Positions 21,080-30,500 of a DNA stretch of 64,000 nucleotides are shown here, in pieces (within the stretch, counting starts at the first letter, position 1; the number at the start of each line of letters is the position of its first letter). Below the pieces are notes generated by a model, which did no database searches, had not been told where the DNA came from, and saw only the letters and a list, made by a program, of their open reading frames with translations. A program made the translations under genes and the position numbers. The stretch covers positions 170,388,382 through 170,452,381 of the forward strand of contig JARDYH010000003.1 of NCBI GenBank assembly GCA_029215795.1, written 5' to 3'. Origin of the DNA: Anniella stebbinsi. Its lineage: Eukaryota; Chordata; Lepidosauria; Squamata; Anniellidae.

Positions 21080-21250
21080 CTGCAATCCTAAATATACGAA
21101 GGCTACAATCCTATACTCACATACCTGGGAGAACGCTCTATTGAACTCAATGGGATTTACTTCTCAATAGACATGTATAGGATTGCACTGTTAACTAGGG
21201 TCTAAGCTCCATTGAACGTGGCGGAACTTACTTCTAGGATTGCCCTGTTC
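21080..21250 (-). repeat. ~85-bp palindromic repeats
   Basis: ACAATCCTATACTCACATAC, TTGAACTCAATGGGATTTAC and GACATGTATAGGATTGCAC in order; a partial second copy runs to 21250. Confidence 0.75.
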
Positions 21251-21410
21251 CTGTGCAACACTTTTGAAATCGCCCTGACGGTCCCGAAGAAAACTGAAGA
21301 TGTCACAGGTGAAAGGAAAGTGCTCTTAAATCCAAATGGTAGACAAGGATTAAGGATTTCCATTCCTTAACTGGGAGCAGCTAATTCCAGAAAAGAGGCC
21401 TGCACCAGCG

Positions 21411-21507
21411 AGCAGCACAATCTTAAATAGCTCCTCAAAAGTAAGTCCCATTGATTTCAAAGGCGCTTACTCAGAAGTAAATGGGTTTATGATAGGATTG
21501 CAGCCAA
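21411..21507 (+). repeat. ~85-bp palindromic repeat
   Basis: AAAAGTAAGTCCCATTGATT, GCGCTTACTCAGAAG, ATAGGATTGCAGCC. Confidence 0.7.
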
Positions 21508-21654
21508 AGAGCCCTGCGGCACTTTAAAGATTTCCATTGTGACACGAGCTGTTTATTGCCCATTTCCATTGGATGCAAAAAGGTCTCCAGTCCTCTCTAT
21601 AGCTTATGTCCTAATAATATCATTACTTTTTTTAATGCTCTAAGGCCAGAAGTG

Positions 21655-21778
21655 GGAAGTAGTGGCTCTCCAGATGTTGTTGGACTGCAACTCCCATCAG
21701 CCATAGCCAGCCAATGGTGAAGGATGATGGGAGTTGCAGTCCAACAACAGTTGAAGGATTATAAGTTGCCCACCCCTG
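21655..21778. repeat. CTCCAGATG-family palindromic repeat, well preserved
   Basis: CTCCAGATGTTGTTGGACTG and GGGAGTTGCAGTCCAACAAC are near-perfect complements around the fold; ends CACCCCTG. Confidence 0.8.
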
Positions 21779-21974
21779 TCTTAGATCAACTTGGTGTTAG
21801 AAAACTGTTTGAGACTAGAAGAAAAAAAAAAATTACACCCCCCCTCCCAGCCTTAACTGCCTAAGCCACAAGCCGCTAAAGACGGAGTCCATATACTGAT
21901 TTATTGAAAGTAAAGGCTGCATAGTTTTAGTGGAACTTTCTAACAAGTAGAGTGTGGCGTCTAACCCCGGGACA

Positions 21975-22170
21975 CTAATCACTTGGAAATTATTTCCACT
22001 GAAGTCAATAGGATCTACTTCAATGTAGATATGTCTAATGTGTCGGCATGCTAAACTCGTTTTCTCTTCTGGTTGTTTGCTCCAACTTCAATTAGGCTGC
22101 AATTTTTTAGGCCGAATGGAACTTACTTCTGAGTAGACACAGATAGGGTTGCGCTGATAGGCATCTAGGT
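21975..22170. repeat. two diverged ~85-bp palindromic repeats
   Basis: TTCCACTGAAGTCAATAGG and later GGAACTTACTTCTGAGTAG with GGGTTGCGCTG. Confidence 0.55.
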
Positions 22171-22246
22171 AGCTGTTGGTGTGAAACTGCAGCCAATGCA
22201 TGTTCATTCAAAAGTCCCACGAGGCTCCATAGTGTCTTACTCTTTC

Positions 22247-22460
22247 GATTTATTTATTTATTTATTTATTTATTACATTTGTATACCGCCCCATAGCCGA
22301 AGCTCTCTGGGCGGTTTACATAGGATTAAAAACAATTAAAAACAATATACAAAAATTAAAACAGCAAAAACATACAACATACACACAATCTGTACATTTA
22401 AAAACCACTTGAACACTTCAAAAAAACTACAAAAACAAAACAAAACAACCCCAGGCTCCT
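22247..22460. repeat. L2-like LINE/SINE tail with (TTTA)n
   Basis: TTTA tandem units lead into ATACCGCCCCATAGCCGAAG and CTCTGGGCGGTTTACA, a widespread reptile LINE tail, then A-rich sequence. Confidence 0.65.
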
Positions 22461-22544
22461 CAGATATTGCCAAATGCCTGAGAGAAGAGGAAAGATCCCA
22501 TATGCCTTCTCTGTAGTGGCACAAGATCCATAAGAGCAAGGGCA

Positions 22545-22668
22545 ATCTGGTGCCCTCCAGATGCTTTGGACTACAATTTCCATAAACCCCAGCCAGCATG
22601 ACCAATGTTCACGAATTCTGGGAGTTGTAGTCCAAAACATCTGGAGGGCGCCAGGTTGCCTACTCTTA
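22545..22668. repeat. CTCCAGATG-family palindromic repeat, well preserved
   Basis: GCCCTCCAGATGCTTTGGAC faces AGTCCAAAACATCTGGAGGGC. Confidence 0.8.
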
Positions 22669-22789
22669 ATGAGAGAAACCCTGGGGACTCCTGCTGGAGT
22701 CCTCAACATCTTACACAAAAGTAAGGTCCTTTGATTTCAGTTGGACCTAATTTCCCAGTGATGCTTTTAGGCTAAACGGAAGTCAACAG

Positions 22790-22918
22790 CAGTGGAGACT
22801 GGTGGCTCCGATTTTGGTGGGGCTGTGATTCCATTCTAGGTTTCAGTCAAAACCAGCCAGAACTCTAAAAAAGCTATCCAAGGTGTTGGAGCCATGTTGG
22901 AGCCACCAGCCTCTGCTG
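22790..22918. mobile_element. hAT-like fold-back MITE, copy 2 (internally deleted)
   Basis: CAGTGGAGACTGGTGGCTCC at left and GGAGCCACCAGCCTCTGCTG at right; most of the right arm is missing. Confidence 0.75.
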
Positions 22919-22970
22919 ATCAATATTTTTCCTTTGTATGTACCTAAGGACGGGATGCTATCCATGTTAG

Positions 22971-22988
22971 ACACACACACACACACAC
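22971..22988. repeat. (CA)n microsatellite
   Basis: Nine CA units followed by a G-run. Confidence 0.9.
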
Positions 22989-23344
22989 GGGGGGAATGAT
23001 GGGGAATTGTAGGATTCCCCCCCTCTAAATGTGCATAGAATTGTGCATCAAATCACTTCATGTAGATTCTAAAAGGAAAATTCGTTGCCCCCCTTTTTTT
23101 ACCTTCGGGGAGGAGGAAAGACAATGAGGTTCTACTAAGTCAAAGGTCAAGAAATCTTATAAATGTCAGTGTATCCTATATACAGAACAACACAAACATG
23201 TTTGCGTGGAAGTCAATTTCAGTTTCTGAGCGCTTGATCAGCGGAGCAGAATGAAACCTGCTGAGCTAAATAGAACCCGTATAAAACCAAAGGTGGCGTT
23301 AATGTTTTCATGAACTGAAAAAAGTTCCAGCCAGCCTTACAGGG

Positions 23345-23433
23345 CAAACCTAAGCACCCTTACTGGGTAGTATGCCCCATTGTACACAGCGGGACTTGCT
23401 TCCGAGTGAATTTGCATAGGATCACGCTGTAAC
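23345..23433 (-). repeat. ~85-bp palindromic repeat
   Basis: CCCCATTGTACACAGCGGGAC at the fold, then GCATAGGATCACGCTG. Confidence 0.6.
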
Positions 23434-23639
23434 GTTTACTCAGTCCCCGAATAGATGCAAAAATGGACAGATTCTCTTGCACTTTTAATGGTTGTGTAGG
23501 AGATGATATTTCAGCACAACCATTAAAGGTGTAGGAGCCTTGTGGTCTTTGACATCTGGCAACCCAAACCACAAGGAGAAGGAGACCTTGACCGGAATTA
23601 TATGCCAGATCGCAAACGTATTTCCCGAAAAGTCCCACT

Positions 23640-23812
23640 CGAGCCAACCCGTGCTTACTTGGAAGTAAATCTCGCCGGGAAGTATTCCTATGTAAGCGTG
23701 AATAGGCTTGTAGCCTGACAGCCCAAGCCTATGGATATTTACTCAGAAGTAAGTCCGATTGATCTCAGTAGGAGTCATTCCCAACTGAATACGTTTAAGA
23801 TTGCAGCCTTAA
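23640..23812 (+). repeat. two adjacent ~85-bp palindromic repeats
   Basis: The second (23722-23812) reads TATTTACTCAGAAGTAAGTC, then GATTGCAGCC at its end. Confidence 0.7.
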
Positions 23813-23892
23813 CTGCGTTCAGACCACTTTGGTCCGTTTGGGTATGAGGCCGGGAAAGTTCAAAATTTTTAGGTCTCAGTGATTTTGATTCG

Positions 23893-23930
23893 TGTGTGTG
23901 TGTGTGTGTGTGACACAGAGAGAGAGAGGG
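23893..23930. repeat. (GT)n with adjoining (GA)n microsatellite
   Basis: GTGTGT run followed by CAGAGAGAGAG. Confidence 0.9.
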
Positions 23931-24111
23931 TAAACTATATGCTTTTTGCTTTCATTGAAATAAGTCTGATGTTAAAGCATTTCGACTGGATCATGTCCTT
24001 TGTATTCGGGAAGACTGGTACCCCGATCAAAAAGGCTATGTGAAAGTACCTCCCAGAGCTTATTTTCCAGGGCAGGTATTTAGGAACGGCTTACAACGCC
24101 GGAGATGCCTG

Positions 24112-24260
24112 AGCACAGGGGTGGGCAGAAGGTAGAGTTCCAGATGTTTTGGACTTCAACTCCCAGACGCCCTTGTCAGCATAGCCAATGGTCGGGAATA
24201 TTGGGAGCTGAAGACCCAAATACCCGGAGACCTACTTTCTGCCCACCTCTGTCTTTGCAT
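24112..24260. repeat. CTCCAGATG-family palindromic repeat
   Basis: CAGGGGTGGGCAGAAGG at left and TTCTGCCCACCTCTG at right; TTTTGGACTTCAACTCCCAG inside. CA/TG ends suggest a hAT-type MITE. Confidence 0.75.
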
Positions 24261-24458
24261 ACCTACTCGGAAGCAAATTCTTCCGAGTGAGTCTGCTTCT
24301 CTAAAACAATGTGCAACACCACGCCACTAACCTACTGAAGGGAGGTATTGGGTGACACGCTGCCAATTCCACGCCTGCGAAATTAAAAAACAACAACAAT
24401 GAAACTCTCAGGGCTTGTTCCATGAATGAAGTGTGAATGGTTAAAATTAAAGATCAAG

Positions 24459-24620
24459 GCTGTAATCCTATACATGCTTACCTGGGGATAGAATGGAACT
24501 GACTTCTGAATAAACATACATAGGATTGCACTGGAGGGATGCGATTCTATGCATAGGAATTTGGGAGTAAGATAAGCCCCTCCCCCATTGGATTTAACGG
24601 GACTGCATCCTCTTAAAAAT
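24459..24620 (-). repeat. two ~85-bp palindromic repeats
   Basis: GTAATCCTATACATGCTTAC, CTGACTTCTGAATAAAC, ATAGGATTGCACTGG; a second decayed copy follows. Confidence 0.65.
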
Positions 24621-24671
24621 GTTTCCAGTTTCATCAAAGGTGGATGGATACTGAATGTTTTGAAGATCTAC

Positions 24672-24815
24672 GCCAAGGGTAGGCAACTTGTGGCCCTCCA
24701 GAGGTTGTCTGGATTGCAAAACCCATCATCCCTCACCATTGTCCAGTACTGGCGAAGTCTGATGGGAATTGCAATCCAAAAAGATCTGGAAGGGCATAAG
24801 CTGCCCACCCCAGAT
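24672..24815. repeat. CTCCAGATG-family palindromic repeat
   Basis: GGCCCTCCAGAGGTTGTCTGG faces GCAATCCAAAAAGATCTGG; CAAGGGTAGGCAACTTG at the left end. Confidence 0.7.
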
Positions 24816-25284
24816 CAATTCTAAACTTTGTGTCCTTAACGCACACAGGGGAACTCAATTGCATTGATTACATAGGGCTAAGGCCTTCCTGGAGCTTTGA
24901 AAATAAACATATTTAAGAATTACCTCTTTGTCAGTTATACTTTGAGGTCCTGATCTTTAATCATCTATCGAAATCATTGGATCTCCTTAAACCTCCTCAT
25001 AATGTGAGTAAAACTAGGCTCCATTTCTCCCACAGCACTGAAATGCCCGAATATAGATTTCCACCATTTATCAGACTTCAGAGGGAGGGCAGGTATACAT
25101 CTTATGAGAAAAGTGAATGTAGCTCTCTCGCGCTCTCGCTCTCTCCAAACACAGCCAGCCTCTTGTGACTCCAAGAAATACATAAAATAGCACAGAACGT
25201 CTTCTAGTACCCAAATAGGAGAACTGCTATGGAAGCCACGGGCATTTTGCCACTCTGTTTGGGACGGCCTTATCCCTTGCTACC

Positions 25285-25425
25285 AAGCGAACCTTAGGCA
25301 TGTTTACTCGGAAGTAAGTCACCACACTGTATTGCAGCGGTGCAGCCCAATCCTACTCAGAGACAATTTCCACCGAATGCAATGGGACATACTCCTAGGT
25401 AAGTGCTTACAGCATCACACCTTTA
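25285..25425 (+). repeat. ~85-bp palindromic repeats
   Basis: ATGTTTACTCGGAAGTAAGT, then GGGACATACTCCTAGGTAAG; includes the donor-like TAGGTAAGT at 25396-25404. Confidence 0.65.
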
Positions 25426-26099
25426 AAAGTACTGATGTGGAAGCAAGTTTCTGCGATTTCAAGCATTGGCCCTACTTGTAAATTATTATGCTTAGAATTT
25501 GATCTAGTCCTTCGGTTTTTACCTCCTTTCTTCTGGACCATTTGATAGTTATTCAATAAACACACAGGGACATGCACACCTACACATTCCATATGATTTC
25601 TCCTCTACCCCTCAATCTGGGTCATATTACCTTTTTTAATTTTCTGAAATATATCCTTGCTAATCATTTGGATTGCGTTTTATTCTAGGGCTGTTTGAAT
25701 CGGAGTTTTATTTTTTCCATTTATATATCTTACATCAATCAATCAATCAATCAATCAAAATCAATCAATCAATCAGAGAAAGAATTATTGACATAGCTTA
25801 GCGAACTGGATCAGGGAATGGGTATTGGGTACACGAATTGAGAAAGAATCCATTCCCAGGACCACGTGTGTGTATATGTGTGTATTAAGTTTGCCTGCCA
25901 AATTGTTTGGCCTGTTTGTTCCCCAGTACAAGGCGCTTTCCTTGATAAGTCAAATAAAACCATTTCGAATGAGCTTTCAACGCCCGGCGAGGATTCTATG
26001 GTTTGTGCCATTAAAAAAAGACGAAAATTAGAGTTAAAGAACAAAGCCATTCTCTACACAGATTTCTAGGCTCAAACCAACCCACTGAATCGGTAATAT
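25426..26099. other. intergenic, nothing recognised except (AATC)n
   Basis: AATC/ATCA tandem units at about 25735-25775; no gene or named repeat otherwise. Confidence 0.45.
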
Positions 26100-26539
26100 G
26101 GCAGCGTTGCTTTTTCCCCCTCTTTTTTTTTTTAAGTGTAGGTATTTTCTGGTGTTTTCCCATCAAGTACCTGCCCAATTTCTGTATGGCACACGCCAGG
26201 AATCAATAGAAGTTAACAAGTCCTCCAAACATTTCCCCCCACATCTCTTTGTTTAATCGCCTTTACAATCCAGCCGAAGGGGAGAGAATTAAAAATCTTT
26301 GAAGTCTCCTGGCTGACAAAAGGCTCAGCCAAGTAGAATTAAAACACTCCCTTCTTTTCCAAAACTGGTTTGTCGGCGAACAATCGAAGGAAGTAAAATT
26401 TATGGAGAAATTATACAGTGGATTTGTCACTTAAAATATCGTAACTGTCTCGGGGACAATCCCCCATGCTGAGGATTAATGGTCCCTCCAGACCTTTGAT
26501 TCACCAGCGCCTTTTCTTTGCCCTTGACAAATTGGATTT
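26100..26539. promoter_or_regulatory. repeat-free block just upstream of PRDM13, probable conserved proximal element
   Basis: No recognisable repeat family. The block is moderately AT-rich with homeodomain-type cores (GAATTAAAA, GATTAATGG, TTTAATCGCC) and a smooth non-decayed look. It ends at the CpG island. Its position supports a proximal promoter or enhancer role, but conservation is not measured here. Confidence 0.4.
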
Positions 26540-27500
26540 TTAGGAATGGGAAGGTCGCCCGGGCCATTGTTGGCTGCCCCATTCAAAAAAGCCCTCGATT
26601 ATGCGTTGTGCGGGGCGGGCGGGAGCGGGGTGGGGGCCGGTGGGGAGAAAGAGGGCGGGGGCGCTCGGGAAAAGCTCCATGTGACCCTCTTGGATGGAGC
26701 TCGGCAGCTGCTCCAGGAACCAAAGTCTCTCACCGTCCCAACCGGGCGCCCTGGAGCACCCGCGCCTCGCCAAGGGGAGAGCCCTCGCCTGGCGCTTGAA
26801 AAGGCGGCGCGCACCGCCGGCCGCGTCACTCTGCGGGCGGAGAAAACGCTGCCGCCGCGGCTTTGCCCTCGCCGCCGCCGCTGCTCGCCCGCCCGCCCGC
26901 TCCTGTCGCTCCGCCAGCCCTGGGAGAGTTCGGGGCGCCTTCGCAGGCGCCGCGTCTTCGTTCCCCGGGGGCGGCGCGATGCAACCCAGCCGCGCTCCGG
27001 CGGCCCTCGGCATCACGGCAGAGAGCAGCATTCCGGCCGGCCTGCGCCTGGGTCCCGTGTCCGGCACCTTCAAACTGGGCAAGTACCTGTCCGATCGCAG
27101 GGACCCGGGACCCAAGAAAAAGGTATTGCTCCCGCACCTTGGCGGAAAGCAGGGGCGGCAGGTGGAGGTGGAAAAGCCCGGAGGGGCAAAGTGGCCGTAC
27201 GGGGGGTGGGCGGGGGGGGGGCTCGGATGCTTGCCAGGGAACGGCGCACCCACCACGCCGGGCTCTGCCACGCTCCCTCCGCTTCTTCCCCTTCGGAGCA
27301 GAAAGGCTTTGGCCATTCACAGGACGCGCCTGTCCTTCTGAGCTTCGTGCAGCCCAGAGGCTGCGGGGATGGGCGGCCAAGTCGCGCTTCCGCTATTCAA
27401 ACCTCCCGGCCTTTCTGGGGAGATTACGGACTTTGGATGGGCTCGATTTTGGGGGGGGGGATTGGGAGAGGAAGGGGGGAGGGCGGCGGGTCATTGGGTT
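26540..27500 (+). promoter_or_regulatory. PRDM13: CpG island at the 5' end of PRDM13
   Basis: CG dinucleotides and GC-rich runs are dense over exon 1 and its flanks, in sharp contrast to the AT-rich DNA on both sides. It starts about 440 bp upstream of the ATG. I see no clear TATA box near the ATG, in keeping with a dispersed CpG-island promoter. A canonical four-run G-quadruplex pattern lies at about 26612-26637, with another G-rich run at 27201-27221 just after exon 1. The transcription start cannot be placed from the sequence. Confidence 0.75.
26979..27122 (+). CDS. PRDM13: PRDM13 coding exon 1
   Basis: Encodes residues 1-48, from the initiator Met to the GPKKK motif, and opens the PR domain ([20 protein letters not shown] at 21-40). 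The exon ends AAG followed by the donor GTATTG at 27123, phase 0. The ATG has G at -3 and C at +4. The reading frame stays open for 95 codons upstream to another ATG at 26694, but that stretch is low-complexity CpG-island sequence with no PRDM family likeness, so the downstream ATG is preferred. Confidence 0.93.
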
Positions 27501-30500
27501 GACTGATTCCTTATCTGTGTTCTTCCCCATCCCCAGTTTTACCAATGATAATCTGGATTTCAGAATAAATCTTTTCGTCTGGTTGAAGCCTGCCCCACCT
27601 TAAATTGTCACGAGAGTGATGAATGCGGGACTGAAAGTAATTCTTTCAATGAAATTATTCATTCATTACATTCATTAATTTATGTCCGAGACTTGCTGTC
27701 TGCGATACCAGCTCCATCACTGGTTGCCCTTTTGTGGTGGTGGGGGCATTCTTTTTCGGAATTCGGGGTTGCTGCTGCTGTTTTCTGGTTTTGAAATGGG
27801 GGGATGGGAGGGATGGGGGGGAGAGATAACTCTTAGATAAAACTAAAACCAAATGTAAAAGTTCCTAACGCCACAAGGTGAGACTTGCATCTTCTACAGG
27901 AGAAATCTGGATAAGGAAAACAAAACAAAAAATTAAACCACCCAGCAGCCAAAACTCCCTCGAAACAAAACCGACCTCTAAGCACAGTTATCCAGAAGGG
28001 GGGATGGTGGGGCAAAATCTAGTTTTAAAGGTTTACAGATTTATTGTGGCAGCAATTTGCTTAGACTAGAGCATGAAAATGGTAGAGATACACACACAGT
28101 TTGTGAATAGTGGGTCCAGAGGGCCATGAAGTGCAAGAGGGTTCCCCCACTTTCAAACGTCCATGTAGAGTCTAAATGTATATAGGATAAGAACAGAGTG
28201 ATCCGAAGAAGAAATGGGGGAAATTTGCAATGGATCCAGCTGCTGATGCTGCAAATAAACCCCCCCCCCCGCAATGATCCACATTTCTGAATCATCTGAC
28301 ATCTTTTAATGCTGAAATTCTCCCCCATTTTTTTAAAATAAGGTTTTGTTTTTGTTTTCTTTTAAAAATAGAATTTCAGCCCAAATGAAATGATTTTTTC
28401 AAGCAAAAAAGAGTCGGGATAAACAAGCTGATTTCCCAAGTGGCTTCTATATAGGGCACTTCTTCTGGGGCAGCTTACATAGAAGTCTATAAAAGGATCC
28501 CAAAGTGGAAAGGGATTTTTTTGCGTGGGGGGGGGGCGAAAGAGAAGAGGGCGGTATACGCAGCCTTCCAGCCATCTCTCTCGATGAACTTAGCATAAGG
28601 CGGCGTTGTCTCCTTTCTTCCCAAGCGCGGAGGTTTGTCATAAGTTCCACTCGGATGCTGAATGCCCTTTAATTGTTTTTAAACGCTCTGCCAGCCCCTT
28701 CAAATTTATTTCTCATCTGGCTCGGTTGCTTGCTCTCTTTAGACTGCCTTTGTTGGCGTGACTTTTATTGCCTGGTCATTTGGCGAAGTAGCCCCTCATT
28801 TGCGCTCTCTCTCTTTCTCTGTGTAAAGCCAAGCAGATTATGAAGGATGAGGCAGACTTTATGGCAAAATAAAAGTTGCTTCTGTACTCTCCCTTTTCCT
28901 CCTGAAACGAGGCTGATTATCTTATTCGTTAATTAATTGCCCTGGAGGGGCTTGGAGCCCATGCAATGTAAGTATAGCCATTTGCAAGCCTTAATTTTTT
29001 AATTTAATATGATTTTTAAAAAGTTGTTCCAGGCAAACATTACGAGGATGCAGCAATAAATACAGGCCATTGAAAGTGAAAAGAAACCGAAGGGATTTGA
29101 ACAGAGCGTTTTTCCCCACTTGCTGGGATATTTTTTAAAAGGAACATATGGAGTTTGGGAATTATTGACCACAGGGTTCCTTCGTTTCAACTCGCCTGGG
29201 AAACTAGGACAGTTGCATTCTAGCCTGAGGATGCAATTCTGTGCACACTTACTCGGGAGTAAATCCTACTGAACTCAGTGGACGTACTCCTGAGTAAAGA
29301 TGGATAAAATTGGGATGCCCCTTATCAATGGCCACAGGATGCAAACCGATGAAGCTGGAACACTTGGATTCAAACCGAATGGGAACCTGATCTTAAACTC
29401 TGGTAAAGTCACACCACATCAACTACTGTTTAAACTGATCACCCCTTTGATCCTAAAAGCAATCTCTGGAAGGGAGCTCTCCTGAAATCAAGGGTTCATG
29501 ACAATTACACGAATCTAGAATCTGAATGAAAATTCCCAGTACTTCGACCTACTTGAATATTAAGTGGATCAGCCTGTTAAATCTTCCCAATGCATCGAAA
29601 GTTCCCAGTCCCCAGCACACTTATGGGGAAGCACTTTCAACGGAATCAAAGGATAACCAAATGAATGGATAGGTTTAAGACTGCAATCCTAGGGCAAGTC
29701 TATTTGAGAGCAAGCCCCCTTTAACGCAGCAAGAATTTCCTACCGAGTATTTCAATTGCACACTCTTATCCACAGAACCCTTCACTTATAAAATAAGGCA
29801 GCAGTCCTCAAACCCCTTGAAAAACAGCTTTGCCTTATTCTAGTTTAGAGTAGTGAAGTGAGAGATGCAGAATGCTGCCCCTCTAAAGGTGCAATCCTAT
29901 CCATACTTACCCGGGAGTAAAAACCATTGAACTCAGTGGGGCTTATTTTTGAGTAGACAGACATAGGATTGCTGTGGTAGGCTGCAATCCAATGCGCATT
30001 TACCCAAGCATAAATTGCATTGAACTCAATAGAACTTTCTTCAAAGTAGAACATGCATAGCATGGCTCTGTCGTCTTGTAACCTATCCCCACCCCCCACC
30101 CCCATTGCTTGTACGAGTCCTTTCTCAAGGAAAAAGATCTGTGTAAAACAGATCCATTAGATTTTGAAAGAAAGGAGCGCGTCGTTCTATTGACTGATAA
30201 GGCTTTCTATTTTCAACCCGCGTTTTGTTGAGCTTCTCGGCACAAATGAATGCTCTGGCGAAAGCAATCGCGCTGGCAGCCGGAATGACAGCCCTTGCTG
30301 TCCTATCTTCCAGGTGCGGATGGTGCGAGGGGAACTGGTGGACGAAGCCGGAGGCTCCGCTGTGGAGTGGATAGGGTTAATCCGGGCTGCCAGACACTCC
30401 CAAGAACAGACCTTGGAAGCTCTTGCAGATCTACCGGGCGGACAGGTACCGATACACCCTCTCTGATCCTCCTGGCGTTAGCAAGGGAGGGCACGTCCTT

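Larger units (their letters stand above)
27123..30313 (+). other. PRDM13: PRDM13 intron 1
   Basis: 3191 bp, GT-AG. Holds the downstream half of the CpG island, short C/G runs (for example 28261-28270), a unique block at 28650-28990, and several copies of the ~85-bp palindromic repeat between 29.2 and 30.1 kb. Confidence 0.9.

Noticed and set aside
1..27000. First exon of neighbouring CCNC expected upstream on the minus strand
   Set aside because: No sequence encoding the conserved cyclin C N-terminus was found; the gene probably lies beyond the left edge.
26540..27603. Several 180-320-codon frames around the CpG island
   Set aside because: Only the exon 1 segment in one frame matches a protein family; the rest are GC-driven by-products.
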